Assembly (NCBI GenBank): GCA_913044255.1
Contig: CAJWOI010000121.1
Span: forward strand, 1-7,720
DNA: 7,720 nt
From: an uncultured Alphaproteobacteria bacterium
GTDB taxonomy: Bacteria > Pseudomonadota > Alphaproteobacteria > UBA7887
Reading direction: 5' to 3'
The position numbers and the translations under genes are program-made. The notes beneath the pieces are model-generated. The model searched no databases. It was not told the DNA's origin and worked only from the letters and a program-made list of their open reading frames with translations. Shown piece by piece: positions 1 to 7,140 of the stretch. Every line of letters begins with the position of its first letter. Position 1 is the stretch's first letter.

Positions 1-2561
1 CAGATCAACTCCATGCGCGGCTGGATCTGGTCGTCAAGCCCAAGAATGTCGATCAATTCACTGCCGTCGAGACCCAACGAAGTTTGGGTTGTTCCCTGTC
101 TAAAGGTCGCCGGTAGCACACCCATACCGACCAAGTTGGAGCGGTGAATGCGTTCAAACGTTTCTGCAATTACAGCTTGGATGCCTAGCAGTTTAGTACC
201 TTTGGCAGCCCAGTCACGCGATGATCCGGTGCCATACTCTTTTCCAGCGATAATCACTAACGGCGTGCCGGTTTTGGCGTAGTGGACGGCGGCGTCGTAA
301 ATCGATACCTGGTCTCCATTAGGCATGATTTTTGTCCAACCACCTTCGGTTCCTGGGACAATCGCATTGCGGAGACGGATATTGGCAAATGTGCCCCGCA
401 CCATTACTTCATGGTTGCCTCGCCGTGCGCCAAATGAATTGAAATCCTTTGTTTCGACCCCTTGGCTCTTCAAATACGTACCCGCCGGTCCGTCGGTTGG
501 TATTGCGCCGGCGGGGGAAATGTGATCAGTGGTTACGGTGTTCCCCAGCAAACCTAAAATCCTTGCGTTACGAATATCGGAGATAGGTGGCGGTGTTTTC
601 CCTATGTCGGAAAAATAAGGCGGGCGATGCACATAAGTGGATTGTGGCCATGCGTATGTTTGGCCTATTGGGGTATGAATTTTTTTCCAACTTTCATCGC
701 CCTCGGAGATATTAGAATATTGAGTTCGGAACATCTCACGCGTTACGGATTTTTTAATTGTGTCCTGAATTTCCATATTGGAAGGCCAAATATCGCTTAG
801 GTAAATTGGTTTGCCGTTCCGGTCATTGCCAATCGGGTCCTTGATTAAATCCACTAGCATTGAGCCGGCTAAAGCATAAGCCACCACCAACGGTGGTGAG
901 GCTAAATAATTGGCCCGGGTTAGCGAATGAACTCGACCTTCAAAATTTCGATTGCCCGAAAGTATCGACGCAACTAAAAGGTTACGGGCTCGGATCGAAG
1001 CCTCAATCGACTCGGGTAGCGGACCGGAATTTCCAATACATGTCGTGCACCCGTATCCAACTAAATTGAAACCAAGCGAATCAAGATCTTGGTCAACGCC
1101 GGCAGCCCTCAAATAATCGGTGACCACTTTTGACCCTGGGGCGAGTGACGTTTTTACCCAAGGCTTTACTTTGAGGCCGAATTTAACCGCATTTCTAGCT
1201 AAGAGGCCCGCTGCAAGCATAACGCTTGGATTGGATGTGTTTGTGCAACTGGTAATCGCAGCAATTACGATCGCGCCATCGGATATCTCGTCCTCTTGGC
1301 CTTCATCCGTTGTCATGACGTTGCCAGCACTCTTTTTGTGCCGGTCGAGTTCTTCGGTTACTAGTGCTTCAAAGGTGCGTTTGGCTTTGCGTAATAGAAT
1401 TTTGTCTTGTGGTCGCCTCGGACCAGCAATGCTGGGCTCGACTGTGCTAATGTTAAGCTCGACGTTTCCCGAAAATATAGGATCGGGCGTAGAAGAGTCG
1501 CGCCACAGTCCCTGAGCTTTTGCGTAAGCCTCAGCGAGCTCCACTCGCTCTGGGGCTCGCCCTGAAAATTTGAGATAAGCGATGGTTTCCTGATCAATAG
1601 GGAAAAACCCGCAAGTGGCCCCATATTCAGGAGCCATGTTTGCGATCGTTGCACGGTCTGCAATTGCAAGGTGTTCTAAGCCTGGACCGTAAAATTCTAC
1701 GAATTTCCCCACGACGCCCTCGGACCGTAGCATCTGGGTCACGGTTAGTACCAAATCCGTCGCCGTGGTGCCCTCCTGTAGTTCTCCAGTTAACTTGAAG
1801 CCAATAACTTCGGGAATTAGCATTGAGATCGGTTGGCCAAGCATGGCGGCTTCGGCCTCAATTCCACCCACGCCCCAACCAAGCACCGCTAAGCCATTGA
1901 TCATGGTGGTGTGACTATCTGTTCCCACAAGTGTGTCCGGGTAAGCAATGGTAGCTTTGCCGACTTCGCTGGTCCATACGGTCTGTGCCAGATTTTCTAG
2001 ATTAACTTGGTGGCATATACCGGTTCCCGGTGGAACAACACGAAAATTTTCAAACGCTGTCTGTCCCCATCGTAGGAACTCGTAGCGCTCTTGATTGCGG
2101 GACATTTCTATGTCGACGTTTTTTTTGAAAGCAGATTGGCTGCCAAAATGGTCCACCTGGACGGAATGGTCGATTACCAGATCCACCGTTGATAGGGGAT
2201 TGATTTTGGTTGGATCTTTACCGAGCGCCTGCATTGCGTCACGCATAGCCGCCAAATCGACGACGGCGGGCACACCTGTGAAATCTTGCATCAGCACGCG
2301 TGCCGGCCTGAAAGCTATTTCTTGGTCAATTTTTCGTTTCTCAAGCCAGCCCGCCATTCCGTGTATATCGGAGAGTGTTACTGATGTTCCATCCTCGTGA
2401 CGGAGTAGGTTTTCAAGCAAGACTTTTAGTGAAAACGGAAGTCGGGAAATGTTACCGATTCTTGCCTCGGCCGCTGCTGACAAACTAAAATAGTCGTATC
2501 GTCTTCCATCGACGTCCAGTGTTCGACGGGTTTTCATGCTGTCTTTGCCGATCTGGGTCAC
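1..2561 (-). CDS. acnA: Aconitate hydratase A, 3' end beyond the window
   Basis: Interconverts citrate and isocitrate through cis-aconitate in the TCA cycle (and glyoxylate cycle) in the cytoplasm, using a [4Fe-4S] cluster. I read the frame from base 2561 to base 3 and found no stop or frameshift: 853 residues are visible. Family members run to about 890, so some 40 C-terminal residues are missing. The three cluster ligands are C439 (in SCTNTSNP), C505 and C508 (in GYGCTTCIGNSGP). The substrate motif DSHTTM begins at D215, and the swivel-domain motif GSSRDW spans 779-784 with catalytic Ser781. The GTG start at 2561 is preferred over the in-frame ATG at 2537. GTG has a GGAG seven bases upstream, and the extra residues VTQIGKDS resemble the N-termini of homologues. 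The nearest upstream gene, the PEBP-like one, ends 100 bases away, so acnA may have its own promoter. Identification is near certain. Confidence 0.97.
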   Translation of the reverse strand, partial: MTQIGKDSMKTRRTLDVDGRRYDYFSLSAAAEARIGNISRLPFSLKVLLENLLRHEDGTSVTLSDIHGMAGWLEKRKIDQEIAFRPARVLMQDFTGVPAVVDLAAMRDAMQALGKDPTKINPLSTVDLVIDHSVQVDHFGSQSAFKKNVDIEMSRNQERYEFLRWGQTAFENFRVVPPGTGICHQVNLENLAQTVWTSEVGKATIAYPDTLVGTDSHTTMINGLAVLGWGVGGIEAEAAMLGQPISMLIPEVIGFKLTGELQEGTTATDLVLTVTQMLRSEGVVGKFVEFYGPGLEHLAIADRATIANMAPEYGATCGFFPIDQETIAYLKFSGRAPERVELAEAYAKAQGLWRDSSTPDPIFSGNVELNISTVEPSIAGPRRPQDKILLRKAKRTFEALVTEELDRHKKSAGNVMTTDEGQEDEISDGAIVIAAITSCTNTSNPSVMLAAGLLARNAVKFGLKVKPWVKTSLAPGSKVVTDYLRAAGVDQDLDSLGFNLVGYGCTTCIGNSGPLPESIEASIRARNLLVASILSGNRNFEGRVHSLTRANYLASPPLVVAYALAGSMLVDLIKDPIGNDRNGKPIYLSDIWPSNMEIQDTIKKSVTREMFRTQYSNISEGDESWKKIHTPIGQTYAWPQSTYVHRPPYFSDIGKTPPPISDIRNARILGLLGNTVTTDHISPAGAIPTDGPAGTYLKSQGVETKDFNSFGARRGNHEVMVRGTFANIRLRNAIVPGTEGGWTKIMPNGDQVSIYDAAVHYAKTGTPLVIIAGKEYGTGSSRDWAAKGTKLLGIQAVIAETFERIHRSNLVGMGVLPATFRQGTTQTSLGLDGSELIDILGLDDQIQPRMELI

Positions 2562-2568
2562 GGTGTGT

Positions 2569-2572
2569 CTCC
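2569..2572 (-). promoter_or_regulatory. Ribosome binding site for acnA, supports the GTG start
   Basis: GGAG on the minus strand lies seven bases before the GTG at 2561. A second GGAG sits a few bases further upstream (2576-2579). No comparable purine-rich site precedes the internal ATG at 2537, so this site decides the start. Confidence 0.6.
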
Positions 2573-2661
2573 AATCTCCGATGCTCAAAATAACATTAAA
2601 GCTGCAGTCCACGAAACCGATGGACAAGGAAGTATAGGAGTGATTTCGCCGACCGAGATCG

Positions 2662-3186
2662 TCAGTATCGGCCGAGGGGTAGTTTAATTTGGTCGAGCAA
2701 ATGTGCTCGTCCCTTGCTCGTTAACTCTATTGCCGTGATTGTGACACTGTATCGGTTTCCCATTCCGCCTGAACAGGGCGGCAAATAGGCCGTGCCTGGG
2801 GAGTATCCTGCCGCCGTTGCTTGATGTGGTGCGATGGATCGGACCCCTACCGGTAAATTATTTGTCTCTCCCGGAATTGCGGGAAGCGATATAAAGCGGT
2901 TGTTGTCTAAAGTGAAGCCAAGCACGCCGTGTCCTCCATTGTTCATCAATGGAAAGGATTCGTCGTTAAACGCAATAGCAATTTCATCGGTGCCAGCTGG
3001 TATTCCAGTAATTTTTAGCGGAGGCGTGGAGCCGCTGCCACCGTGTCGAGAGCATTGTTGTCCATCCGGAATCTCTTGGCCATTCCACGCGGCATCCGTT
3101 AACCACGCCTCCATACCTGCCTGGGATGGAGTTGAAAAAAGGGAAACCCATCCCGTCAGAAACACAACAAACAGCCAATGCTTCAT
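2662..3186 (-). CDS. Secreted PEBP-like protein (YbhB/YbcL, Raf kinase inhibitor-like family)
   Basis: A 174-residue protein whose layout matches bacterial phosphatidylethanolamine-binding proteins. Seen: a signal peptide with hydrophobic core at 4-17 and likely cleavage after SQA (A23/G24); an early Cys (C45) followed by STPPL (53-57), matching the family's SPPL segment; IPAGTDEIAIAFNDE (62-76) in place of the P-G-T...DPD ligand-site strand; GGHGVLGF (84-91) in place of HWVLxN; and LPPCSGGMGNRY (135-146) in place of CPPxG-HRY. C45 and C138 could form a disulfide in the periplasm. The DPD aspartates and the GHR histidine are changed, so the anion pocket may be altered. Biological roles of bacterial members are poorly known, and I infer no specific one. 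The start is ATG 3186, preceded by a weak GAGATTGAGA; two TTG codons 6 and 12 bases upstream would only lengthen the signal peptide. The upstream hydrolase ends 60 bases away and acnA follows after 100 bases. Confidence 0.7.
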   Translation of the reverse strand: MKHWLFVVFLTGWVSLFSTPSQAGMEAWLTDAAWNGQEIPDGQQCSRHGGSGSTPPLKITGIPAGTDEIAIAFNDESFPLMNNGGHGVLGFTLDNNRFISLPAIPGETNNLPVGVRSIAPHQATAAGYSPGTAYLPPCSGGMGNRYSVTITAIELTSKGRAHLLDQIKLPLGRY

Positions 3187-3246
3187 TCTCAATCTCAAAA
3201 TGTATGAGACTTTTCTGAGTGTAGAATCATCAAAGCGCTGTACTTG

Positions 3247-4080
3247 TCAATGACGCAAATTTGTCAATAAAAATTTAGAAACGTGATCCACAACAACTGT
3301 CCGTGCTTCCACATGAGGGCTATGACCGCAGTCCGGCAAGATTAATGTTTCAACATTTCCCGACACCGATTTTTTTATCGCATCCACCTGTGCAAGAGTC
3401 CCATAGACGTCGCCGGTCCCTTGAATTGCCAATACTGGGCAAGTAATGTTTTTTAGTTTACCCCGGACATCGAACGATGCAAAATCGGGGTTTAGCCAAA
3501 GGTTGCTCCATCCAAGAAAAGCGCCGTCAACGTTGTCGCCGTGATGTCGTCTAAGTCGTTCGCGCAAATCTGTGGTTTCCCACTGGGAGCGAATGGACCT
3601 TATACTGTCGATGCTGTCAGGCTCGACGAATAAATGTGCAGATTCAGACACCACCCCGAGGATACGCGTATCTCCTTCGGCTGCTGCTAGCAATGCGATA
3701 GTGCCACCATCACTGTGGCCGTATAAAATTGCCTGCTTGATACCAAAGGTGTTGAGTAGATCAGGGACAGTTGTACTGGCCTCACGTTGCATGAAATCAT
3801 TGGGACGTTGATGTGGTGCAGCTAAACAAGCTGAACCGCCGTAGCCAAACCGATCGTAAACCAGAACGCCGTACCCAGTTTTTTTACCCAAACTGTGGGG
3901 GAGATCTTTCCATTGACTGATGCTGCCGAGGCCTTCGTGTAAGAACACTAGACTTGCCCGGTCTGAAGTGCTCGGTGGTCTCCATTCCGTGAGAAGGTTA
4001 TGTCCACCGGCCCAAACCAACTGAAGGTGTTTATTCTGCTCTATTTTGTCCATAAGCTTCGATTTAGCTGTGTGGGCCAT
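3247..4080 (-). CDS. Alpha/beta-fold hydrolase, paired with the CoA ligase
   Basis: A 277-residue cytoplasmic serine hydrolase with no signal peptide. Seen: the oxyanion-hole segment FLHEGLGS with H48; VYDRFGYGGS (74-83), the usual strand-loop after beta 4; the nucleophile elbow GHSDGG with Ser123; Asp224 in QGTGDVYG; and His253 in CGHSPHVE. The Ser-Asp-His triad is therefore complete. The cap region, about 150-205, is rich in Trp and Arg and does not reveal the substrate. It starts 12 bases after the ligase stop codon, which implies co-transcription and probably translational coupling. Hydrolases of this broad type accompany aromatic-acid CoA ligases in some degradation clusters, so an ester, lactone or thioester intermediate is a reasonable guess, but this is inference. 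The start is taken as ATG 4080, with only a weak GGGA upstream; ATG 4053 (Met10) is a possible alternative. Fold assignment is secure, substrate unknown. Confidence 0.9.
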   Translation of the reverse strand: MAHTAKSKLMDKIEQNKHLQLVWAGGHNLLTEWRPPSTSDRASLVFLHEGLGSISQWKDLPHSLGKKTGYGVLVYDRFGYGGSACLAAPHQRPNDFMQREASTTVPDLLNTFGIKQAILYGHSDGGTIALLAAAEGDTRILGVVSESAHLFVEPDSIDSIRSIRSQWETTDLRERLRRHHGDNVDGAFLGWSNLWLNPDFASFDVRGKLKNITCPVLAIQGTGDVYGTLAQVDAIKKSVSGNVETLILPDCGHSPHVEARTVVVDHVSKFLLTNLRH

Positions 4081-4092
4081 TGGATCCCGGGG

Positions 4093-5688
4093 TCATTTTG
4101 TACGGAGTTTGAATCTTTGAATTTTCCCGGTCGCAGTCTTTGGAAGCGCGTCAACGAACGTAATCCAACGAGGAAATTTGTATCGTGCAAGTGCAGATTT
4201 GACGTATAAAATAAGCTCATTCTTTATTGTGTCGTTTCCCGCTTTTGGATCGTTCAGGACTATAAAGGCTGCCGGTTTTACTAGTCCTGCCGCATCTGTT
4301 TTTGCCACCACCGCAGCTTCTAGTACTGCGGGATGTTCGACAAGTTTAGCTTCAATCTCGAAAGGCGAACACCAAATGCCGCCTACCTTCATCATGTCAT
4401 CATTTCGCCCGCAGTAAACGAACACGCCATCCTTGTTTTGTAGATAGGTATCTCCTGTTTCAAGCCATTCACCCTTCATCGTCTCTGCGGTGCGTTCGGG
4501 GTCCTGCCAGTAATAGCTTGCCGTAGAGGGACCTTTGACGAGTAACCTTCCAATTGTGCCAGGCATCACCAGGTTGTCATTTTCGTCAAGAATTTGCGCT
4601 TGATAACCGGGCACCAGCCGTCCACTTGCACCGGGGACCACTTCGTCCGGGAGATTCGTGATAAAGATATGTAGAGCCTCAGTTGAGCCAATTCCGTCTA
4701 GGATATCTATCCCTATTCTTTCGCGCCAACGACGCAAAATATCGGCTGGTAGTGCTTCTCCTGCGGATACACATGCACGGAGTGAGGATAAATTGGGCTT
4801 TGAGTCCAATTCGTCATATGAGTTAAGAAGGGCGGAGTATAGGGTTGGCACACCAAAGTAAAGACTGGGTCGGTAACGGGCAATATTATTGAAGGTGATG
4901 TCCGGTGTTGGTTTTCGCCAGTCCAAAATCAGGCGTGCGCCGATCCATAAGGGCAAGGTCATTGCATTGCCCAAACCGTATGCAAAAAACAATTTGGCTG
5001 CTGAATAAAAAATATCGTTCTCAGTGATATTTAGACAACCCACACCATATAATTCGCTGGTTACAACCATGTCGCGATGCCGGTGGACAGCCGCTTTAGG
5101 CTTTCCCGTGGAGCCAGAGGAAAATAACCAGAAGCAATCATCCTGTTCGGTTGCAGGGAATGGTAGAAGCTCTGGCGATGCTGATTCCATCACCGATTCC
5201 AAAGAAATTGTTTGGTGATTAGAAGTTCCCTCCACAAACACTACATGTGGCTTATGGCGCGACTCAACTATGGCTGGTTCAATTTCATCCATATATTCCG
5301 ACGAATAGCATAAAGCTTGGCACGCTGTTTTTTCTATCATGAACGCGTAATCATTCACGCGGAGTAAGGTATTTACCGGGACTGGTATAACCCCGGCTTT
5401 AATTGCACCCCAAAAAAGGTAAAAGAACGCCGGAGTATCTTTGACAATCATCATCAGCCGGTCACCTGAAGTAATCCCTTGGTTAAGGAGTGCGTTGCCG
5501 CACCGATTAACCTGTTCCGCCAATAAACCATACGTGACGGTCTGATTTGCACACTGAATCGCAATTCTTTCCCCACGATTTTCTTGTATGTGACGGTCGA
5601 TAAACGGTACCGCCACGTTAAAGGGTTGCGGGAAGGAAAAATTTGCCGGTGTGGTGGATCTATCCACCTTCACTAAAAAGTCAGTCAT
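4093..5688 (-). CDS. bclA: Benzoate-CoA ligase family protein (aryl/acyl-CoA synthetase)
   Basis: An ATP-dependent acid-thiol ligase of 531 residues, full length for the benzoate-CoA ligase branch of the ANL superfamily. It adenylates a carboxylic acid and transfers it to CoA. Motifs in order: P-loop SSGSTGKPKA (190-199); FYSAAKLFFAYGLGN (227-241), a stretch characteristic of benzoate/4-hydroxybenzoate-CoA ligases; DGIGSTEALHIF (331-342), the A5 aromatic/ATP motif; TGD (411-413), whose Asp binds the ribose; hinge GRNDDMMKVGG (427-437); and PKTATGK (516-522) with catalytic Lys522. All key residues are present, so the enzyme should be active. Benzoate or a close aromatic acid is the expected substrate, but related acids cannot be excluded from sequence alone. 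It heads a minus-strand unit with the alpha/beta hydrolase 12 bases downstream, and is divergent from the dienelactone hydrolase gene. No strong Shine-Dalgarno precedes ATG 5688. No box or anaerobic benzoyl-CoA genes are visible nearby. The family is secure; the symbol is tentative. Confidence 0.9.
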   Translation of the reverse strand: MTDFLVKVDRSTTPANFSFPQPFNVAVPFIDRHIQENRGERIAIQCANQTVTYGLLAEQVNRCGNALLNQGITSGDRLMMIVKDTPAFFYLFWGAIKAGVIPVPVNTLLRVNDYAFMIEKTACQALCYSSEYMDEIEPAIVESRHKPHVVFVEGTSNHQTISLESVMESASPELLPFPATEQDDCFWLFSSGSTGKPKAAVHRHRDMVVTSELYGVGCLNITENDIFYSAAKLFFAYGLGNAMTLPLWIGARLILDWRKPTPDITFNNIARYRPSLYFGVPTLYSALLNSYDELDSKPNLSSLRACVSAGEALPADILRRWRERIGIDILDGIGSTEALHIFITNLPDEVVPGASGRLVPGYQAQILDENDNLVMPGTIGRLLVKGPSTASYYWQDPERTAETMKGEWLETGDTYLQNKDGVFVYCGRNDDMMKVGGIWCSPFEIEAKLVEHPAVLEAAVVAKTDAAGLVKPAAFIVLNDPKAGNDTIKNELILYVKSALARYKFPRWITFVDALPKTATGKIQRFKLRTK

Positions 5689-5840
5689 GGTCGAATATCA
5701 GATTTTGCTCTTCTATCATGGTACTAGAACGCCAATTTTTTACAGCCCCTGCCGGAGAGCTGAAATACCAAAAATCGTTTTTTGCAGTCACAAAATGTCC
5801 TAGTCTGGGTCACCAAATTCGATGCTTCGCGTTAGACACT

Positions 5841-5853
5841 ACCAAAGTTTGGT
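5841..5853. repeat. Perfect 13-base inverted repeat, possible operator
   Basis: ACCAAAGTTTGGT reads as ACCAAA, a central G, then TTTGGT, a perfect six-base dyad. It lies 101 bases before the dienelactone hydrolase start and 152 bases before the ligase start. The half-site ACCAAA occurs again at 5767-5772 and 5812-5817. The symmetry is directly visible; a role as a regulator binding site is inference, and no regulator gene is in the window. Confidence 0.4.
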
Positions 5854-5940
5854 TCTGCTAGGTACAAGAGGGTTATTAATTGTATGTATGTAGTTTTGGC
5901 GAACAAAATCTAATGGGTCATTGCGAGGTGTTTAATGTAC

Positions 5941-5945
5941 GGGAG
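5941..5945 (+). promoter_or_regulatory. Ribosome binding site for the dienelactone hydrolase, decides the start
   Basis: GGGAG is followed by nine bases and then ATG 5955. This, plus family alignment of the MGEIIRLKAAD N-terminus, selects that ATG over the longer in-frame opening at TTG 5880. Confidence 0.65.
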
Positions 5946-5954
5946 AAAGCATCA

Positions 5955-6632
5955 ATGGGTGAAATAATTCGTCTCAAAGCCGCTGATGACCATGTGTTCT
6001 CAGCTTATCACGTAGCCGCCACTGGTGATAGAGGACGTCTCGGTGGCTTGGTTGTTATTCAGGAGATATTTGGCGTGAATGAGCATATTCGGGGTGTTTG
6101 CGACGCATACGGCAAAAAAGGTTACGAGGTCTACTCCCCTGCTTTGTTTGACCGAGTGGAATCCGATGTTGAGCTTAGCTATGAAGAAGCGGGTATGGAA
6201 CGCGGAATTGAGCTGCGCGGTGCCCTAAAAGAATCAGAATTCTTGCTGGACGTGCAAGCATGTGTGGCCGAAAAACGGGGAGAGGGTGAAATCGGCGTAG
6301 TCGGTTATTGTTTTGGCGGCTTGGTAAGCTGGCTCTCAGCCTGCAACCTGGCTGGGGTTTCAGCTGCCTCTTGTTATTATGGTGGTGGTATCGCGAACCA
6401 ATTGGATGGTAAGCCAAGATGTCCCGTTATGATGCATTTTGGGGCCTTGGATCCTATGATTCCACTTTCAGATGTGGACAAAATCAGGGAGGCACAGAAA
6501 GACGTCGTGATTAATGTCTACGAAAACGCAGACCATGGCTTTAACTGTGAGCTGCGTTCAAGTTACCAGAAAGAGGCGGCGAGCGTAGCATTAGAACGCA
6601 CTTTAGCATTTTTTGCTAAATATGTTGGTTAG
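5955..6632 (+). CDS. Dienelactone hydrolase family protein
   Basis: A 225-residue cytoplasmic alpha/beta hydrolase, the usual length for this family. The founding members open dienelactone to maleylacetate in chlorocatechol breakdown; many homologues act on other esters or lactones or have no known substrate. Seen: VIQEIFGVNEHIR (34-46), with Glu37 matching the family glutamate that interacts with the active-site thiol; nucleophile elbow GYCFGG with Cys119; Asp166 in FGALDPMIP; and His194 in ADHGFNC. The Cys-Asp-His triad is complete, so it should be catalytically competent. It is divergent from the CoA ligase gene and followed after 63 bases by the FKBP gene. A part in handling a lactone from aromatic degradation is possible given the neighbouring ligase, but this subgroup is also common outside such clusters, so the substrate stays open. 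Family assignment is secure. Confidence 0.92.
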   Translation: MGEIIRLKAADDHVFSAYHVAATGDRGRLGGLVVIQEIFGVNEHIRGVCDAYGKKGYEVYSPALFDRVESDVELSYEEAGMERGIELRGALKESEFLLDVQACVAEKRGEGEIGVVGYCFGGLVSWLSACNLAGVSAASCYYGGGIANQLDGKPRCPVMMHFGALDPMIPLSDVDKIREAQKDVVINVYENADHGFNCELRSSYQKEAASVALERTLAFFAKYVG

Positions 6633-6682
6633 TGGTTGGCTGCGAGGCCGTGTGACTCGATTCAATGTTCAATGTAAACTTT

Positions 6683-6687
6683 GGGGG
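6683..6687 (+). promoter_or_regulatory. Ribosome binding site for the FKBP isomerase
   Basis: GGGGG is followed by eight bases and then ATG 6696. It supports that start over an in-frame TTG at 6681, which would overlap this site and add MGVFK ahead of an otherwise normal signal peptide. Confidence 0.55.
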
Positions 6688-6695
6688 TGTTTAAA

Positions 6696-7085
6696 ATGCG
6701 CCTGTTGAGCGCGGTGGTTGTATTTCTAGCATTGCATATTTCGAATGTTGCGGCTGGGTTTTTAGAAATAGAAGACCTATCGGTTGGGACTGGGGTCGAG
6801 GCAATCAGCGGGGACAAAGTCACGGTTCACTACACAGGTTGGTTAATAGACGGCACAAAATTCGACAGCTCTCTCGATCGCGGTCAACCTTTCAGTTTTC
6901 AGATCGGTGCGAGACAAGTCATCGAAGGTTGGGATCGTGGTTTGCGGGGGATGCAAGTTGGTGGAGTGCGTAAGTTGACGATACCCCCCGAGCTCGCCTA
7001 TGGGGATCGGGCAGTTGGCGGTGGCCTAATTCCTGCAAATTCTACTCTGGTGTTTGAGATTAGACTTTTGAAAATTGCACATTAA
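6696..7085 (+). CDS. Secreted FKBP-type peptidyl-prolyl cis-trans isomerase
   Basis: A 129-residue single-domain FKBP that speeds cis-trans isomerisation of proline bonds, here in protein folding outside the cytoplasm. Residues 1-20 form a signal peptide (LLSAVVVFLALHI core, cleavage likely after NVAA, A20/G21), so the mature protein is probably periplasmic. There is no lipobox cysteine. The FKBP domain fills the rest, and the residues lining the FKBP12 active site are all recognisable: Tyr46 (VHYTG), Phe56-Asp57 (KFDSS), Phe66, Val75-Ile76, Trp79 (VIEGW), Tyr102 (LAYGDR), Leu111-Ile112 and Phe120. An active isomerase is therefore expected. It lacks the N-terminal dimerisation domain of FkpA or Mip-type proteins and resembles the minimal FKBP12 layout with a leader. 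It lies 63 bases after the dienelactone hydrolase gene and 55 bases before the phosphorylase, so co-transcription is likely though not shown. Confidence 0.95.
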   Translation: MRLLSAVVVFLALHISNVAAGFLEIEDLSVGTGVEAISGDKVTVHYTGWLIDGTKFDSSLDRGQPFSFQIGARQVIEGWDRGLRGMQVGGVRKLTIPPELAYGDRAVGGGLIPANSTLVFEIRLLKIAH

Positions 7086-7140
7086 TGATTTCCTATACAT
7101 TGAAACGAGTACGAAGCGCGCAAACAGGTTGGGTGCAGTG

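Larger units (their letters stand above)
5689..5954. promoter_or_regulatory. Divergent intergenic region between the CoA ligase and dienelactone hydrolase genes
   Basis: This is the longest gene-free stretch (266 bases), lying between two outward-facing genes, so promoters for both must lie within or overlap it. It is rich in A/T runs, including an AT-rich hairpin at 5769-5784, and carries a perfect inverted repeat at 5841-5853. I could not pick out a convincing sigma70 -35/-10 pair on either strand. An open frame continuous with the plus-strand gene runs back to a TTG at 5880, but it lacks family similarity and a ribosome site. Confidence 0.45.

Noticed and set aside
1120..1515. Plus-strand open frame of 131 codons inside the aconitase gene
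   Set aside because: Antisense to an intact, motif-complete aconitase reading frame; its translation shows no recognisable domain.
1361..1669. Minus-strand open frame of 102 codons within acnA
   Set aside because: It is in a different frame from the continuous aconitase translation, so it is a shadow and not evidence of a frameshift; the aconitase frame reads through without interruption.
2631..2636. TATACT on the minus strand as a -10 box for acnA
   Set aside because: A good hexamer, but no recognisable -35 sits 16-18 bases upstream, so I do not call a promoter.
2834..3253. Plus-strand open frame of 139 codons opposite the PEBP-like gene
   Set aside because: It lies across the PEBP-like gene and part of its upstream gap; the minus-strand product has a signal peptide and family motifs, while this frame shows no recognisable domain.
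5681..5719. Short frame MIEEQNLIFDHD overlapping the start of the CoA ligase as a possible leader peptide
   Set aside because: It has only 12 codons and no ribosome site, and it has no regulatory amino acid run.
5643..5861. Plus-strand open frame of 72 codons covering the ligase start and the divergent junction
   Set aside because: It overlaps the ligase N-terminus antisense, has no recognisable domain and would occupy the promoter region.
5880..5954. N-terminal extension of the dienelactone hydrolase from TTG 5880
   Set aside because: The 25 added residues do not resemble the family N-terminus, and the good ribosome site points to ATG 5955.
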